Assembly: GCA_963810775.1 (NCBI GenBank)
Contig: CAWEOT010000010.1
Coordinates: 19,192-83,191, forward strand
DNA from: DATBVX01 sp963810775
GTDB lineage: Bacteria > Pseudomonadota > Gammaproteobacteria > Steroidobacterales > Steroidobacteraceae
Length of the DNA stretch: 64,000 nt
Direction: 5' to 3'
Of this stretch, positions 46,380-56,930 are shown one piece after another. The first letter of the stretch is position 1. Each line of letters begins with the position of its first letter. The position numbers and the translations under genes were made by a program. Under the pieces are notes generated by a model, which was not told the origin of the DNA, did not search any database, and was given only the letters and a program-made list of their open reading frames with translations.

Positions 46380-48788
46380 ATGACAGGGCCGAACAAGAAA
46401 TCTCCAGGCGTGGGATCGCCGGAGCTGACCGCCGCGATCTCAGCCATCCTGGCAGTGACGGGTACAGCATCGGCTCAAGATCAACAGTCATCGGGCGCCA
46501 CACTGGAGGAGGTCATCGTCACCGCCACCAAGCGTGAGGAGCGCTTGCAGGACGTGCCCGAATCGATCACGGCGATCGGCTCGGACGACATTCTCAAGCG
46601 GGGCCTGCTGCAGATGGACGATTACGCCCGCCTGGTTCCGGGCCTCTCGATCAGCGATCGCGAGCCCGGCGGCACGACGATCGTTTTCCGCGGCGTCGCC
46701 ACCTCCGGCCTGCAGTTCGGCTCAGTATCCTCTTCAGCGCTGTATCTCGACGAGCAACCGATCACGCAGAGCGGCCGCAATCCGGACCCGCGGCTGATCG
46801 ACGTTGCGCGAGTCGAGGCGCTGCGCGGACCGCAGGGCACACTCTACGGCGCGAGCTCCCAATCCGGGACCTTGCGCATCATCACTAACAAGCCGGACCC
46901 ATCGAAGCTCGAGACCTGGTTCGACGCACAGCTCAACACCATAGACGGCGGTGACAAGGGCTACGACATCAGCGCCATGATCAATGTGCCGCTGGTCGAT
47001 GATCGACTCGCCCTGCGCCTGGTGGGCTTTACGGGCAAGGATGCCGGGTTCATCGACAACGTGTTGAGCGAAAGTCAGAACGGTACGTTCGACAACTCGA
47101 ACATGGTCGGGAAGGACGTCAACGACACTGAGACCACGGGCGGAAGGGCCGCGCTCGGCTTGAACGTGACCGATAACGTGCATGCCACGTTGTCGGCCGT
47201 ATTCCAGAACGTCAGTGCGGATGGTCATAGCGACGTCAATCACGGCGCCGGAGACTTGCACCAGATCCGATTCGAGAAGGAGAACATGGATGACGACTGG
47301 TACCAGGTAGCGCTGACGCTCGATGCATCGCTGCCGTTCGGCAACGCAGTCGTGGCTGCTTCCTACTTCAACCGCGACTTTCGTTACGAGGCGGATGCCA
47401 CCGACTACGAATTCGCCTTCAACCAGAGCTTCATCACCTGCGATCCGGTGGAATACAACTGTCAGGACCGAATACTTTACGACTTTGGTGGTGATCCCAG
47501 GGGCTTCGCGAAGAACAAGGAAGAGACTGAGATCACGACGGTTGAAGCGCGATTGTCGTCAAAGACGGGCTCAGACAGCCGCTGGGCGTGGCTGGTGGGG
47601 GCTTTCTATAGCGAGGAGAAGGGCAAGACCGCATTCGACAGCTTCGTGCGCGGCTACGAGAACACCACCTCCTTCGAATACTTCAGCTACTACGAGAACA
47701 ATCTGAGCGGTAGCCCGCTCGCTCCAACGGAGACGTGGTTCCTCGGCCGATATGACACCGAGCTCGACCAGGTGGCGGTGTTCGGTGAGCTGAGCTTCGA
47801 TGTCACCGAGAACTTCACGATCACCGCGGGCGGGCGCTGGTTCGACTACGACCGCAAATTCGGGCAACACCAGGAGTCGCCGGAAGGGTTCAGTGGTTTC
47901 ACGCTGCTGGACGATACAGAGAAAACCAGCGAAGACGGCACTGTCTGGAAGCTCAACGCGACGTATCGATTTGATCGCGACCGGCTCTTCTATGCGACCT
48001 ATTCCGAAGGTTTCCGTGTCGGCGGCGCCAACCCGCTCAAGGGGAACACGGTATTGCCCAGGTTCTATAACTCCGACGATCTCAAGAACTACGAGGTGGG
48101 CGCCAAGACCGAGTGGCTGAATCACCGTTTGCGATTGAACGTCTCGGCTTACTACATGAAGTGGGACGACTTCGCGGTGCAGATCGAGGATCCGCAGCCC
48201 GCCATATTCCAGCTCGGCTATGTCAACCTGGCAAGCGCCGAGATCAAGGGATTCGAAGCGGAATTTGCGGTGACCTTCAACGAGTACTGGCAGCTCGACG
48301 GCTCGTTCGCGTACAACAACGCAGAGACCTCGGAGGCAACCTCGTTCTCGGCGACGGATGAGAACGGTGACCCGGTTGAATTTGGCGTACAGAAAGGGTC
48401 GCGGCTGCCGCTGGCACCGGACTGGAGCGCGGCGCTCGGCATCGAGTTCCGTCCCGGCGGCCTCATCTTAAATGCGCATCCCTACGTACGCTTCGACTAT
48501 TCGTACGTGGGAGACTCGGTCAATTCGCTCGAGGGCATCGAGTCGGTGGTTAGCAATCAACCCGTCGACACCCAGGCCGCCTACCAGATCGGAGATCTGC
48601 GCTTTGGGCTGGAGGGAGATCACTGGAGCGGCTCGATCTTCATCGACAATCTCTGGGATGAACGCGCGGATCTGTTCCTGAGCAATCGCTGGGGCGGGGG
48701 GCCGCGACTGGGAAGCGAGATCAAGGTGCAACGGGAGGCGATCAATCCGCCGCGCACCCTCGGAATACAGGTTCGTTACACCTTCTGA
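46380..48788 (+). CDS. TonB-dependent outer-membrane receptor
   Basis: 802 residues. A signal-like stretch (ISAILAVTGTASAQ) precedes the TonB-box-type LEEVIVTATKREERLQDVPE, the plug (~45-165, with RVEALRGPQGTLYGASSQSG) and a 22-strand barrel ending in the aromatic signature IQVRYTF. There is no STN signalling domain. It imports a large or scarce ligand across the outer membrane. It follows the Rieske gene by 77 bp and may serve the amine island or the next three genes. The ATG has AAAGGGGGTGAG upstream. Confidence 0.95.
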   Translation: MTGPNKKSPGVGSPELTAAISAILAVTGTASAQDQQSSGATLEEVIVTATKREERLQDVPESITAIGSDDILKRGLLQMDDYARLVPGLSISDREPGGTTIVFRGVATSGLQFGSVSSSALYLDEQPITQSGRNPDPRLIDVARVEALRGPQGTLYGASSQSGTLRIITNKPDPSKLETWFDAQLNTIDGGDKGYDISAMINVPLVDDRLALRLVGFTGKDAGFIDNVLSESQNGTFDNSNMVGKDVNDTETTGGRAALGLNVTDNVHATLSAVFQNVSADGHSDVNHGAGDLHQIRFEKENMDDDWYQVALTLDASLPFGNAVVAASYFNRDFRYEADATDYEFAFNQSFITCDPVEYNCQDRILYDFGGDPRGFAKNKEETEITTVEARLSSKTGSDSRWAWLVGAFYSEEKGKTAFDSFVRGYENTTSFEYFSYYENNLSGSPLAPTETWFLGRYDTELDQVAVFGELSFDVTENFTITAGGRWFDYDRKFGQHQESPEGFSGFTLLDDTEKTSEDGTVWKLNATYRFDRDRLFYATYSEGFRVGGANPLKGNTVLPRFYNSDDLKNYEVGAKTEWLNHRLRLNVSAYYMKWDDFAVQIEDPQPAIFQLGYVNLASAEIKGFEAEFAVTFNEYWQLDGSFAYNNAETSEATSFSATDENGDPVEFGVQKGSRLPLAPDWSAALGIEFRPGGLILNAHPYVRFDYSYVGDSVNSLEGIESVVSNQPVDTQAAYQIGDLRFGLEGDHWSGSIFIDNLWDERADLFLSNRWGGGPRLGSEIKVQREAINPPRTLGIQVRYTF

Positions 48789-48822
48789 TCGTGCCCTGAC
48801 CTTACTCGTCGCAACTTCGGTC

Positions 48823-49740
48823 GTGCGCGGCAGCCGCCAGGGCGAGAGCCACGGCGGTGTGTACCTGGTCGATTTCGCTGGCGACCGCGCGCTCCAGGTA
48901 CTCGACTGGAACACGATGGAAATCGATTGGCAGGGGCGCGGCTGGGATCGCGGTTTGCGCGGGATCGCGTTTGATGGCGATGTCGTCTTGATTGCAGCGA
49001 GCGATGAGTTGTTCGCCTATACGCCAGACTTCAAGCGGCTTGGATCGTGGCGCAACCGCTATCTCAAGCATTGCCACGAGGTCCATCGTCATGAACGAAC
49101 GCTCTTTCTGACCTCGACCGGCTTCGATTCCATCCTGGGCTTCGACCTGGACCGCAAGGATTTCGTGTGGGGCCTCAACATCGCCGCGCACGGCGACGCT
49201 TTCATCGGCAAGCCTTTCGATCCCGGGTTTGGCGACGGCCCCGGACTTTCAAATGCGCTGCACCTCAACAATGTGCATTGCGAGCGGGGAGGGATGTTCA
49301 TCAGTGGCCTGCGAACAGCCGGAATGCTGCTGTTCAACGGTCGGGAACTGCGTCGCTGGGTTACGCTTCCGATCGGCGTTCATAATGCGCGCCCGTTCCG
49401 CAACGGCGTGCTGTTCAACGATACCGAAGCAGATGTCGTAAGGTACGTGTCCCCCGAGAGTGAGCGCGTATTCCCCGTTCCTCGCTTCCCGGAGGAGAGC
49501 CTGACTCACGTCGATCCCGCGGACACGAGACTTGCGCGACAGGCATTTGCACGTGGCCTGTGCGTGATTGACGAGGAGACCATCGCCTGTGGCTCCTCGC
49601 CCTCGACGATCACGCTGCGCGACCTGAAGCCTGGGGGCGAGGCTCGCAGTGCGACACTCTCATATGACGTCCGCAACGCGATTCACGGACTGGAAGTCTG
49701 GCCGTTTGGCTGGAATCCTCCGACCGGCGGCAACGCCTGA
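48823..49740 (+). CDS. Predicted beta-propeller-like protein of unknown function
   Basis: About 305 residues from GTG 48823 (the frame is open upstream, with a rare CTG at 48796). Repeated strand units, such as LRGIAFDGDVVLIAASDELF and ERTLFLTSTGFDSILGFDLD, suggest a six- or seven-bladed propeller. There is no signal peptide. Family sequences with the pattern SVVRGSRQGESHGGVYLVDF usually have a few more N-terminal residues than a 48823 start allows, so the start codon may be non-standard or damaged. It is between the TonB receptor and the 2-oxoglutarate oxygenase. Confidence 0.7.
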   Translation: MRGSRQGESHGGVYLVDFAGDRALQVLDWNTMEIDWQGRGWDRGLRGIAFDGDVVLIAASDELFAYTPDFKRLGSWRNRYLKHCHEVHRHERTLFLTSTGFDSILGFDLDRKDFVWGLNIAAHGDAFIGKPFDPGFGDGPGLSNALHLNNVHCERGGMFISGLRTAGMLLFNGRELRRWVTLPIGVHNARPFRNGVLFNDTEADVVRYVSPESERVFPVPRFPEESLTHVDPADTRLARQAFARGLCVIDEETIACGSSPSTITLRDLKPGGEARSATLSYDVRNAIHGLEVWPFGWNPPTGGNA

Positions 49741-49792
49741 GAACTGCAGGAACATTTGCCGCGGTCGCGCGGCCGCCTATAGGCTTGATCAC

Positions 49793-50389
49793 ATGGACAT
49801 CGGTGTACCGTTGCGTTCCTTCGGCAAGGTGGACTCGGAAGCCCTGGCCGCTCAGATCCTTGCTGCCGACGAGGCGGTCTGGAACGAATACGTCGAGCGT
49901 CAGAAGAGTTACGAGGTTCACGAGCAGACCCGATCGATCGTGCTCCTGTTCGCCGAAGTGTCGAACTGGCCCGCAGTCGACGTCAGCAAGCAGCCGGGCT
50001 GGGATCGCTTTGCTGAAACGGCGGTACCGCTGATGCACCAGATCATTCGCAACTGGTATCCGCCCGGCGGCACGATCATCCGCGCGATGGCGGCCCGGCT
50101 CCTGGCGGGCGGACTGATACTTCCGCATCGCGACTCGCATCCGTCATTCGGCGCCGGTCACCGGATTCACGTCCCGATCGCCACCAACTCCCGAGTCCGC
50201 TTCATGATCGACGGCAGGCCGGTGCGGCTCGAAGTCGGCCACGCCTACGAGATCAACAACCAGAAGACCCACAGCGTCATGAACAAGGGCGACACGGACC
50301 GGATCCACTTCATCTTCGACTATGTACCTCCGGCGGCCAAGCACTCCGGAGGCGCGGCCGCGCCTCACGCAGGATCGGACGGTTCGTAA
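49793..50389 (+). CDS. Aspartyl/asparaginyl beta-hydroxylase-like Fe(II)/2-oxoglutarate oxygenase
   Basis: 198 residues starting MDIGVPLRSFGKVDSEALAA. The iron facial triad is probably His112 and Asp114 in LPHRDSHPSF, and His160 in NQKTHSVMNKGD; RIHFIFDY supplies the 2-oxoglutarate-contact Arg. Relatives hydroxylate Asp/Asn side chains or small molecules. The 3' end overlaps the convergent TPR-sulfotransferase by 25 bp. It lies 52 bp after the beta-propeller gene and probably belongs with the TonB receptor unit; the substrate is unknown. Confidence 0.85.
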   Translation: MDIGVPLRSFGKVDSEALAAQILAADEAVWNEYVERQKSYEVHEQTRSIVLLFAEVSNWPAVDVSKQPGWDRFAETAVPLMHQIIRNWYPPGGTIIRAMAARLLAGGLILPHRDSHPSFGAGHRIHVPIATNSRVRFMIDGRPVRLEVGHAYEINNQKTHSVMNKGDTDRIHFIFDYVPPAAKHSGGAAAPHAGSDGS

Positions 50390-52377
50390 CGTCGATAGCG
50401 ATCGCGAATAGGCTCGATGACGGTGATCAGCTCATCGAGGTGCTGCGCGTAGTGGCGCCAGTGACCAATTGAACGGTCGTAGATCGGTTGGCGGACCTGT
50501 TCCGCGCTCGGCGTGCGCACGGGCCGGTCGCTCTCGTAGAACCGCAGGCACGCGTCTTCCCATCCCAGGCCGCAGAAGTCCAGCAGGCCGCGCACCTGCG
50601 CCTCGAAATCGGTGACGACTTGTTCGTATTGCACGGTCAGTACGCGGCCAGGCAGGACTTCGGCCCAGTGGTCCATCATGCGCTGGTATTGCAGGTAGTA
50701 CTCGCCAATCTCGGTGAGGTCGTAGGTAAAGTTCTGGCCTTTCGCGAACAGCTGCCGGTAGCAGCTGAGACACGCATCGAGCGGGTGACGTCGGGCGTCG
50801 ATGATCCTGGCGTTCGGCAGGATCATCGACAGCAATCCGATGTTGGGAAAGTTGTTCGGCATCTTGTCGATGAACCGCGGCGCACCCGAGCGACGGTGCA
50901 TCTGTGCAAAGGCGAGGTAGTCCTTGCCGAGCGGGGCGAAGTTCTGCGGCTCGAGTTCGCGCACGGCTTCCGGGTAGTTGATGCCGTCGGCGCGGTTGCG
51001 ATTGAGCCAGGTGGCGACCCTCCCGAGATAGGGCAACTCGCTCGTGCCCTCGACCTGGCTGTGACTTGCAAGGATCTGCTCGAGCAGCGTCGACCCCGAG
51101 CGCGGCAGACCCAGGATAAAGATGGGCGCCGGATCGGGGTGACCGACACCGCGGCGCGACTGCAGGAATTCGGCTGAAAATACTTTCAACAGTCGATCGT
51201 TCGTCACTTCGGTCAGCACCGGGTCGTACGAAACCTCCGCGCGCTGCCTGGTGTTGCCGGTGCTGTAGAAGTGCCATGCCCGACTGAAATCGCCGCGATC
51301 CTCGTACGCTTTTCCGAGTGCGAACAGGAAGTTCACTTCCGACTGCACTGTGAGGCCACCCCCGCCGAGCCTGCGCTCCATCTCCGCGACGGTTGCATCA
51401 TCGAACCGGTAGGTCTTCAGATTCGCAAGACTCCAGTAGGTCTCGCCCAGATCGGGTCGCAGCCGAATGCATTCGTTGTAGGAGGCGACGGCATCGTCAT
51501 AGCGACCCACGGCCTTGAGCAAATGACCGAGACCGATCAGTGCACCGATGTGCCCGGGCCGCAGCGCGAGACACCGCTGGTAGGCATCGATGGCTTCGTA
51601 CGTAAACGCAGCCGGCGCAAGTGTGGCGCCGCGCAGGAAATGTACCTGCGGATTGTCGGCATCGAGCGCAATGGCACGATCGAAGCACTCCAGCGCTTCG
51701 GCGTATCGGTCCTGTTCCTTGAACAGCCGGCCGAGATCGAGGATTGCCGCCAGAAAATCGGGGGCGAGCGCAATCGCCCTTTGCAGCAGGCTCTCGGCTT
51801 CGGTGTGGCGTCCCGCCGCGACTGCGATCAGGGCCAGCAGGCGCATCGCGTCCACATTGCGGGAATCGTGGCGAAGGATGCGGCGATAGAGGTGCTCCGC
51901 CTCGTCGAGCCGTCCCTCCTTCTGATGCTCCGCGGCCAGCGCCATCATGCGGCGCTCCGGCGAGAGCTCGAAGCAGCGTTCAAAAGCCTGGTCGGCCTCC
52001 GCGCCGCGCCCGAGCATCGCGAGAGCCTTGCCGAGAGTGAACCAGGCCTTTTCGAGTTTCGGGTCGAGATGCGTGGCGCGCTCCAGGTACGGCAATGCCT
52101 CCGCGGCGCGATCCTGCTGGACGAGCAGATGGCCCAGATCCTCGTGCGGCTTGGCGAACGTCGGGGCGTCGGCGATCGCCTGCAGCAGGGTCCGCTCTGC
52201 GTCAGCGGCGCGATTGAGCTTGACCAGCAGCGCACCGAGGAGCGCGAGCATGTTGACGTCACGCGGGTAGGTTTCGAGTGCGCTCCGGCAGCGTGCTTCG
52301 GCCGAGGCGAGGTCACCGGAGTTGATCAGCCCGATCGCCTCGTCGAAAACAGATTTCGGCGCGATCAGCGAACGCAT
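50365..52377 (-). CDS. TPR-repeat sulfotransferase
   Basis: 670 residues. Roughly residues 10-380 are tandem tetratricopeptide repeats (for example YAEALECFDRAIALDADNPQ). The C-terminal ~280 residues are a PAPS sulfotransferase: 5'-phosphosulfate loop FILGLPRSGSTLLEQIL and 3'-phosphate region IIDARRHPLDACLSCYRQ. TPR-sulfotransferases of this size are common in proteobacteria, but their acceptors are largely unknown; proteins bound by the TPRs and small molecules are both possible. It follows the class III aminotransferase by 10 bp in a minus-strand operon with the amidohydrolase. Confidence 0.9.
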   Translation of the reverse strand: MRSLIAPKSVFDEAIGLINSGDLASAEARCRSALETYPRDVNMLALLGALLVKLNRAADAERTLLQAIADAPTFAKPHEDLGHLLVQQDRAAEALPYLERATHLDPKLEKAWFTLGKALAMLGRGAEADQAFERCFELSPERRMMALAAEHQKEGRLDEAEHLYRRILRHDSRNVDAMRLLALIAVAAGRHTEAESLLQRAIALAPDFLAAILDLGRLFKEQDRYAEALECFDRAIALDADNPQVHFLRGATLAPAAFTYEAIDAYQRCLALRPGHIGALIGLGHLLKAVGRYDDAVASYNECIRLRPDLGETYWSLANLKTYRFDDATVAEMERRLGGGGLTVQSEVNFLFALGKAYEDRGDFSRAWHFYSTGNTRQRAEVSYDPVLTEVTNDRLLKVFSAEFLQSRRGVGHPDPAPIFILGLPRSGSTLLEQILASHSQVEGTSELPYLGRVATWLNRNRADGINYPEAVRELEPQNFAPLGKDYLAFAQMHRRSGAPRFIDKMPNNFPNIGLLSMILPNARIIDARRHPLDACLSCYRQLFAKGQNFTYDLTEIGEYYLQYQRMMDHWAEVLPGRVLTVQYEQVVTDFEAQVRGLLDFCGLGWEDACLRFYESDRPVRTPSAEQVRQPIYDRSIGHWRHYAQHLDELITVIEPIRDRYRRYEPSDPA

Positions 52378-52387
52378 GACGTGTGGG

Positions 52388-53804
52388 TCACGGCAGGGCG
52401 CGCAACGGCTGGCGCGCCTGATCGAGGGATCGGCCAATCTTGTCGATCATCTCGTCGATCTCTGCATGAGTGATCGTCAAGGGAGGGCACATGACGATGG
52501 TGTCGCGAATGGCTCGCACCATCAGGCCGTTCTCGATGCAGAGATCGCGCACGATCGGTCCCGCCGTGCCTTCCTTGCCGGCGAAGCGAGCATTGGTACC
52601 TTTCTCGCGCACGATCTCGATACCGCCGATCAACCCCAGGGAGCGCGCCTCGCCCACCAGCTCGTGGGCCCCGAGCCGCGCCATTGCCGCTGCGAAATAG
52701 GGGCCGAGGTCAGAGGCAACTCGCTCTACCAGGCCTTCGCGCTCGATGATCTCGATGTTCTTGAGAGCGACCGCGGCCGCCGTGGGATGGCCCGAGTAGG
52801 TGAATCCATGTGCAAACTCGTCATTCTTCTCTTTCAATGCATTCACGATGCGAGCTGACACGGCGGTTGCCGAGATCGGCGCGTAGCCGGAGGACAGACC
52901 CTTGGCCATGGTCACGATGTCGGGCGTTACCCCGAAGTGTTGGTGGCCGAACCAGCGCCCAAGGCGTCCAAAGCCGCAGATCACTTCATCGCAGATCAGC
53001 AGAATGCCGTGGCGGCGGCAGATCGCCTCGACCCGAGGCCAGTAGCCAGGTGGCGGAATGATCACGCCGCCCGCTCCCTGGACGGGCTCGCCGATGAAAG
53101 CGGCCACGTTTTCCGGGCCGACTGCGAGGATGCGCTCCTCGATCGCGTTTGCCGCGCGCTCCGCGAACGCCTGCAGGACTCTCGCCAAAGCCCTCGCCGA
53201 ACCAGTACGGCTGCATGACATGCTCGATGCCGGGAATGGGCAGGTCGCCCTGCGCGTGCATGTGCTTCATGCCGCCGAGACTTGCCGCGGCCACGGTGGA
53301 ACCGTGATACGCGTTCCAGCGGCTGATGAAGATCTTGCGCCGTGGCTGTCCAACCGACTGCCAGTAATGGCGCACCAGACGCAGAGCGGTGTCGTTCGCT
53401 TCCGAACCGGAATTGCTGAAGAAGAAATGTGTCAGCTCGCCGCCGGTGAGCTTCGCGAGCTGAGTCGCCAGCAGCACGACCGGCGCTGTCGCCGTCCTGA
53501 AGAACGTGTTGTAGAACGGCAGCTCCAGCATCTGCTCGTACGCGGCGCGCGCCAGCTCTTCGCGCCCGTAGCCCACGTTCACGCACCACAGACCCGCCAT
53601 GCCATCGAGCAGCTCGCGGCCGTCGGCATCGTAAATGCGACTACCCTTGGCGCGGGCGATGATGCGGCTGCCGCCGAGCTGCTCCATCAGCCGGTAGTTC
53701 TGTTGCGCCGGAAGATGATGGGCGAGATCGAGTCGCCGCAGCGTCTTGTGGTCGGTGGTCGGAGTCTTGTGGTCAGTGGTCGGAGTTGTCATTTGCGTGC
53801 TCAC
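52388..53804 (-). pseudogene. Class III omega-aminotransferase, frameshifted
   Basis: GTG 53804 overlaps the amidohydrolase TGA (GTGA). The first frame runs to QPYWFGEGFGESPA, then the family sequence resumes one frame over as AFAERAANAIEERILAVG. Removing one base near 53171-53178 gives 471 residues, normal for the family. The PLP region FFFSNSGSEANDTALRLVR and the Schiff-base Lys in IVTMAKGLSSGYAPISA are intact. Such enzymes transfer amino groups from omega-amino acids, polyamines or beta-alanine to pyruvate. The N terminus contains a 7-residue tandem duplication. Confidence 0.87.
53743..53784. repeat. Two-copy 21-bp tandem repeat
   Basis: Two head-to-tail copies of a 21-bp unit differ at one base and encode a repeated TTDHKTP in the aminotransferase N terminus. 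It preserves frame and precedes the catalytic fold, so it is probably neutral slippage. Confidence 0.8.
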
Positions 53805-55519
53805 GGAGTGTCGCTGGGGCCGATCAGCTGCGCGCCATCGTTGAAGGTGTAGACGACCTTGGTGGCAAGGACGTCCGCGCTCGAGCTCGAATCATTGAGG
53901 CGACGGTCGAGCACGACGATATTCGCCGCCTTTCCGGGCTCCAATGATCCCACCTCTGCGTCGCGCTCCAGCATGTGCGCGGCGTTGACCGTGTACGCGA
54001 TATACATTTCGCGCAGTGTCAACTCTTCGCCCTTGCCAAGGACACCACGTTGCGGTTCCTCGGGATTGGTCCGCGACATTGCTATCGCGATGGCCTCGAA
54101 GGGATTGTAGGTGGAAACATCCCAGTCGCTCCCACCGGCGACCCTGGCGCCAGCCGCCCACAGCGTGCGCTCGGGATACAGCCGCGCCTGGCGTTCGCGG
54201 CCGATGTATGGGAGCACGGCTTCGACGGTGTAGTTATCCGGCCGCGCCCACTGCAGTTGCAGCGAGGCGGTGACGTCGAGGTCGTGAAAGCGGGGAATGT
54301 CCGCGGGATCCACCAGCTCGAGATGCGCGAAGCTGTACGAGCGCTTGCTGCCCTGTGCACGCGCCGCAGCGAATGCGTCCAAGCCGACGCGCGCTGCGCG
54401 ATCGCCGATCGCGTGCATGTGGATGCCAAACCCTTCAGCGTCGGCGCGGCGCACGAAGTCAGTCAGCGGGCCGAGTTTCATAATACAGTCGGCCGAAGAT
54501 TCTTTCCAGGTTTGCCGTCTGGCGTCCAGATAGGGCTCCAGCAGGGCACCGGTCTGCAAAGGGAACTCCAGGCCGCCGTCCTCGAAGAGCTTGATGACGT
54601 CGGCGCGCAGTTGTGGCTGCGACTCTGCGAGTTTGCGCAGAGCCTTGAGACGCGAGAACTCTTCGTCGCGTGGCAGCTCCATTCGTATGGAGCGCCAGTG
54701 CGAAGTGACCCGTGCTGGCAGCTTGTTCTTGCGTGCCAGGCTGACGTACGTGTCGACGGTCTCGGCGTCTGCGTCTTGGCTTCCATGAATGTAGTGATGC
54801 CGGCGGCGGCGAGGTCGTGCAACGACTTCACGAGCACGCGCTCGCGTTGCTCCGGCGTGGGCTTGTCGAGATGGTTGGTGACAAGGTCGAGTGCGTCGTC
54901 GACCAAAAGTCCCGTCAGCGCTCCGCCCGGTCGCGCCCGATGCGTCCGCCAGTCGGATCCGGCGGTGTCGCGCGTGATACCGGCACGTTTCAGGCCAGCG
55001 CTGTTGGCAAAGCCCGTGTGACCGTCCGCGCCCCACAGCAGCAGCGGTCGGTCGGGAAGGAGGGCGTCGATCGACTTGAGATCCGCACTGAAGCCGGCGC
55101 TATTCAGACGCCGTACACGACGACCCAGCCCTCACCTGGAGTGCGCGCGGCGCACTCGCGAACAAGCGGCGCGATCTTGATCGAGAGGTAGCTGTTTGAT
55201 CGCCCAGGGTGCAGTAGTCGAGCGCGAGCGCGCCATCCATCAGGTGAATATGCGTGTCGATCAGGCCGGGCAGCACGGTGACGCCCTTGAGTCGCAGCAC
55301 GCGCGTGCTCTTGCCGATCCAGCCCTGCGCGCCCGCGTCGTCGCCGACGTACGCGATCTTGCCGGAACGAACCGCGAGCGCAGATGCATCGGGCTGCGCG
55401 GAATTCATCGTGACGATGCCCGCATCGAGGATGACCAGGTCCGCGACTTCCGCCGGAGGTTTGCGCGCGCAGGCTGATACGAGAAGTACGACCACCAGCA
55501 CGCAGATCCTGACGATCAT
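53801..55519 (-). pseudogene. Lipoprotein metal-dependent amidohydrolase (YtcJ-like), multiple frameshifts
   Basis: MIVRICVLVVVLLVSACARK is a lipoprotein signal. The metal-binding DTHIHLMDG is read in the first frame, then the family sequence shifts near 55191, again near 55108 and again near 54776, each behaving like one missing base, before continuing in frame to the stop at 53801 with MLERDAEVGSLEPGKAANIV. Correction yields ~573 residues, like exported YtcJ-type amidohydrolases. Three independent shifts in one gene make real decay likely unless the assembly is poor here. It precedes the aminotransferase, overlapping it by four bases. Confidence 0.83.
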
Positions 55520-55679
55520 TGTCCGCTCTCTCCGAAGGAAATCCGGGTTGTTGGCCTTTGCCACGTCTGCAAGCAGGAGGGTCGCGGCCGGCGTGTGTGC
55601 ATCCTGACGGACTTCACGCTGCGCGGGAAGTCTCTCGTACTTCGCACGACCTCGGATGAGGTCACGGTGCGGTTGCGTG

Positions 55680-56670
55680 CTAGCGGGTGACGTCTATGAC
55701 GATACGTCCGCGGACGTCGCCGCTGAGGATGAGGTTCGCCAGCTGAGGAAGTTTCGACATGGGTTCTTCAGTGGTGATGCTCGCAAGGCGATCCGGCTCG
55801 AGATCTCTTGCGAGGCGCTGCCCAGGCCGCTTGACGGGCGGCTTGCGGAGCCATCACCGAATCCACGCCCAACAATGCAATGCCGCGCAGGATATGGGGT
55901 AGCACGGTGGCTTTCGGCATGCCGGCGCCGCCGGCGAGGCCGCAGGCGGCTACCGCACCGCCATACAGCGTCTGCGACAGGACATTAACTAATGTAAGTC
56001 CGCCCACTGCATCGATACCCGCGCCCCAGCGCTCCTTCTGCAGCGGACCGCCTTCCGTCGACAACTCTTCCCGACTGACGAATGCTGTGGCGCCGAGTTT
56101 CGCCAGGTAGTCGTGCGTCGCGACACGCCCGGTCGAGGCCGTGACCGAGTAGCCACGCGCCGATACCAGGGCGGTTGCAATCGAACCGACGCCGCCTGCC
56201 GCACCCGTCACCAGCACGGGTCCGTTACGCACGCCCCAACGTTCGATCGCATCAACACACAAGGCAGCCGTGTATCCGGCGGTGCCGATTGCCATCGCTT
56301 GTTTGGTCGAGAAGCGCTCCGGAATCCGGACAAGCCACTCGGCTTTGACTCTTTGATAACGCGTGTAGCCACCCGATTGCGTTTCGGACAGGCCCCAGCC
56401 ATTGACGAGCACCCGCTCACCAGGTTTGAACTCCGCGCTCCGGCTCTCGACTACCGTACCGGCCAGATCGATGCCCGCTATCAATGGTGGCTTGCGCGCA
56501 ATCTTCTGCCTGCCGGAGATTGCAAGCCCGTCCTTGTAGTTCAGCGTCGAATATTCGACTTCGACCAGAACATCGTGTGCGGGAAGGTCATCAAGAGTGA
56601 GTGACTTGAAGGTGGCTTTGGGTTTGCCGTCAATTTCTTCGATGACAAGGGCCTGAAAGGCTTCAGCCAT
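55680..56670 (-). pseudogene. AcuI/YhdH-type quinone (acrylyl-CoA) oxidoreductase, frameshifted near the C terminus
   Basis: MDR-superfamily protein from ATG 56670: MAEAFQALVIEEIDG, GLAISGRQKIARKPPLIAGI, NADPH motif VLVTGAAGGVGSIATALV, and ALLGVDSVMAPQAARQAAW. One extra base at about 55821 then breaks the frame; the correct continuation QRLARDLEPDRLASITTEE to VRGRIVIDVTR reaches TAG at 55680. Corrected length is 329 residues, normal for AcuI/YhdH. AcuI reduces acryloyl-CoA with NADPH. As written, the last ~60 residues are replaced by 22 wrong ones. Confidence 0.87.
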
Positions 56671-56799
56671 TGAGTACTCCGTTGCTGGAGGGACGATACA
56701 GACGTGTCCGGTGCGCGCGGGTAAGCAAGTCAATACTACCCACATGAACGGAAACGGACCGCAGCGATCCGGTCGGGGTGACAGTACGTGGTGGCTTCC

Positions 56800-56920
56800 T
56801 CAGGTTCAACTCTGTACTTCATCGGACCGCCACTCCTGCACGCGATGCCCTCGTCCGTGATCCGCGGCGTCGGCCGCGATGCGGCGTGCATCGTCGATGC
56901 GATCCAGTTAGGTGTCTGCG
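56800..56920 (+). pseudogene. Second remnant of the same FAD-oxidoreductase C terminus
   Basis: The plus strand reads STLYFIGPPLLHAMPSSVIR followed by GVGRDAACIVDAIQL. It matches the remnant at 25.3 kb in order and length, with substitutions spread over both. No start or N-terminal half exists, and it runs into the 3' end of the PAP2 gene. It is an orphan fragment left by duplication or loss. Confidence 0.65.
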
Positions 56921-56930
56921 CTACGGGAAA

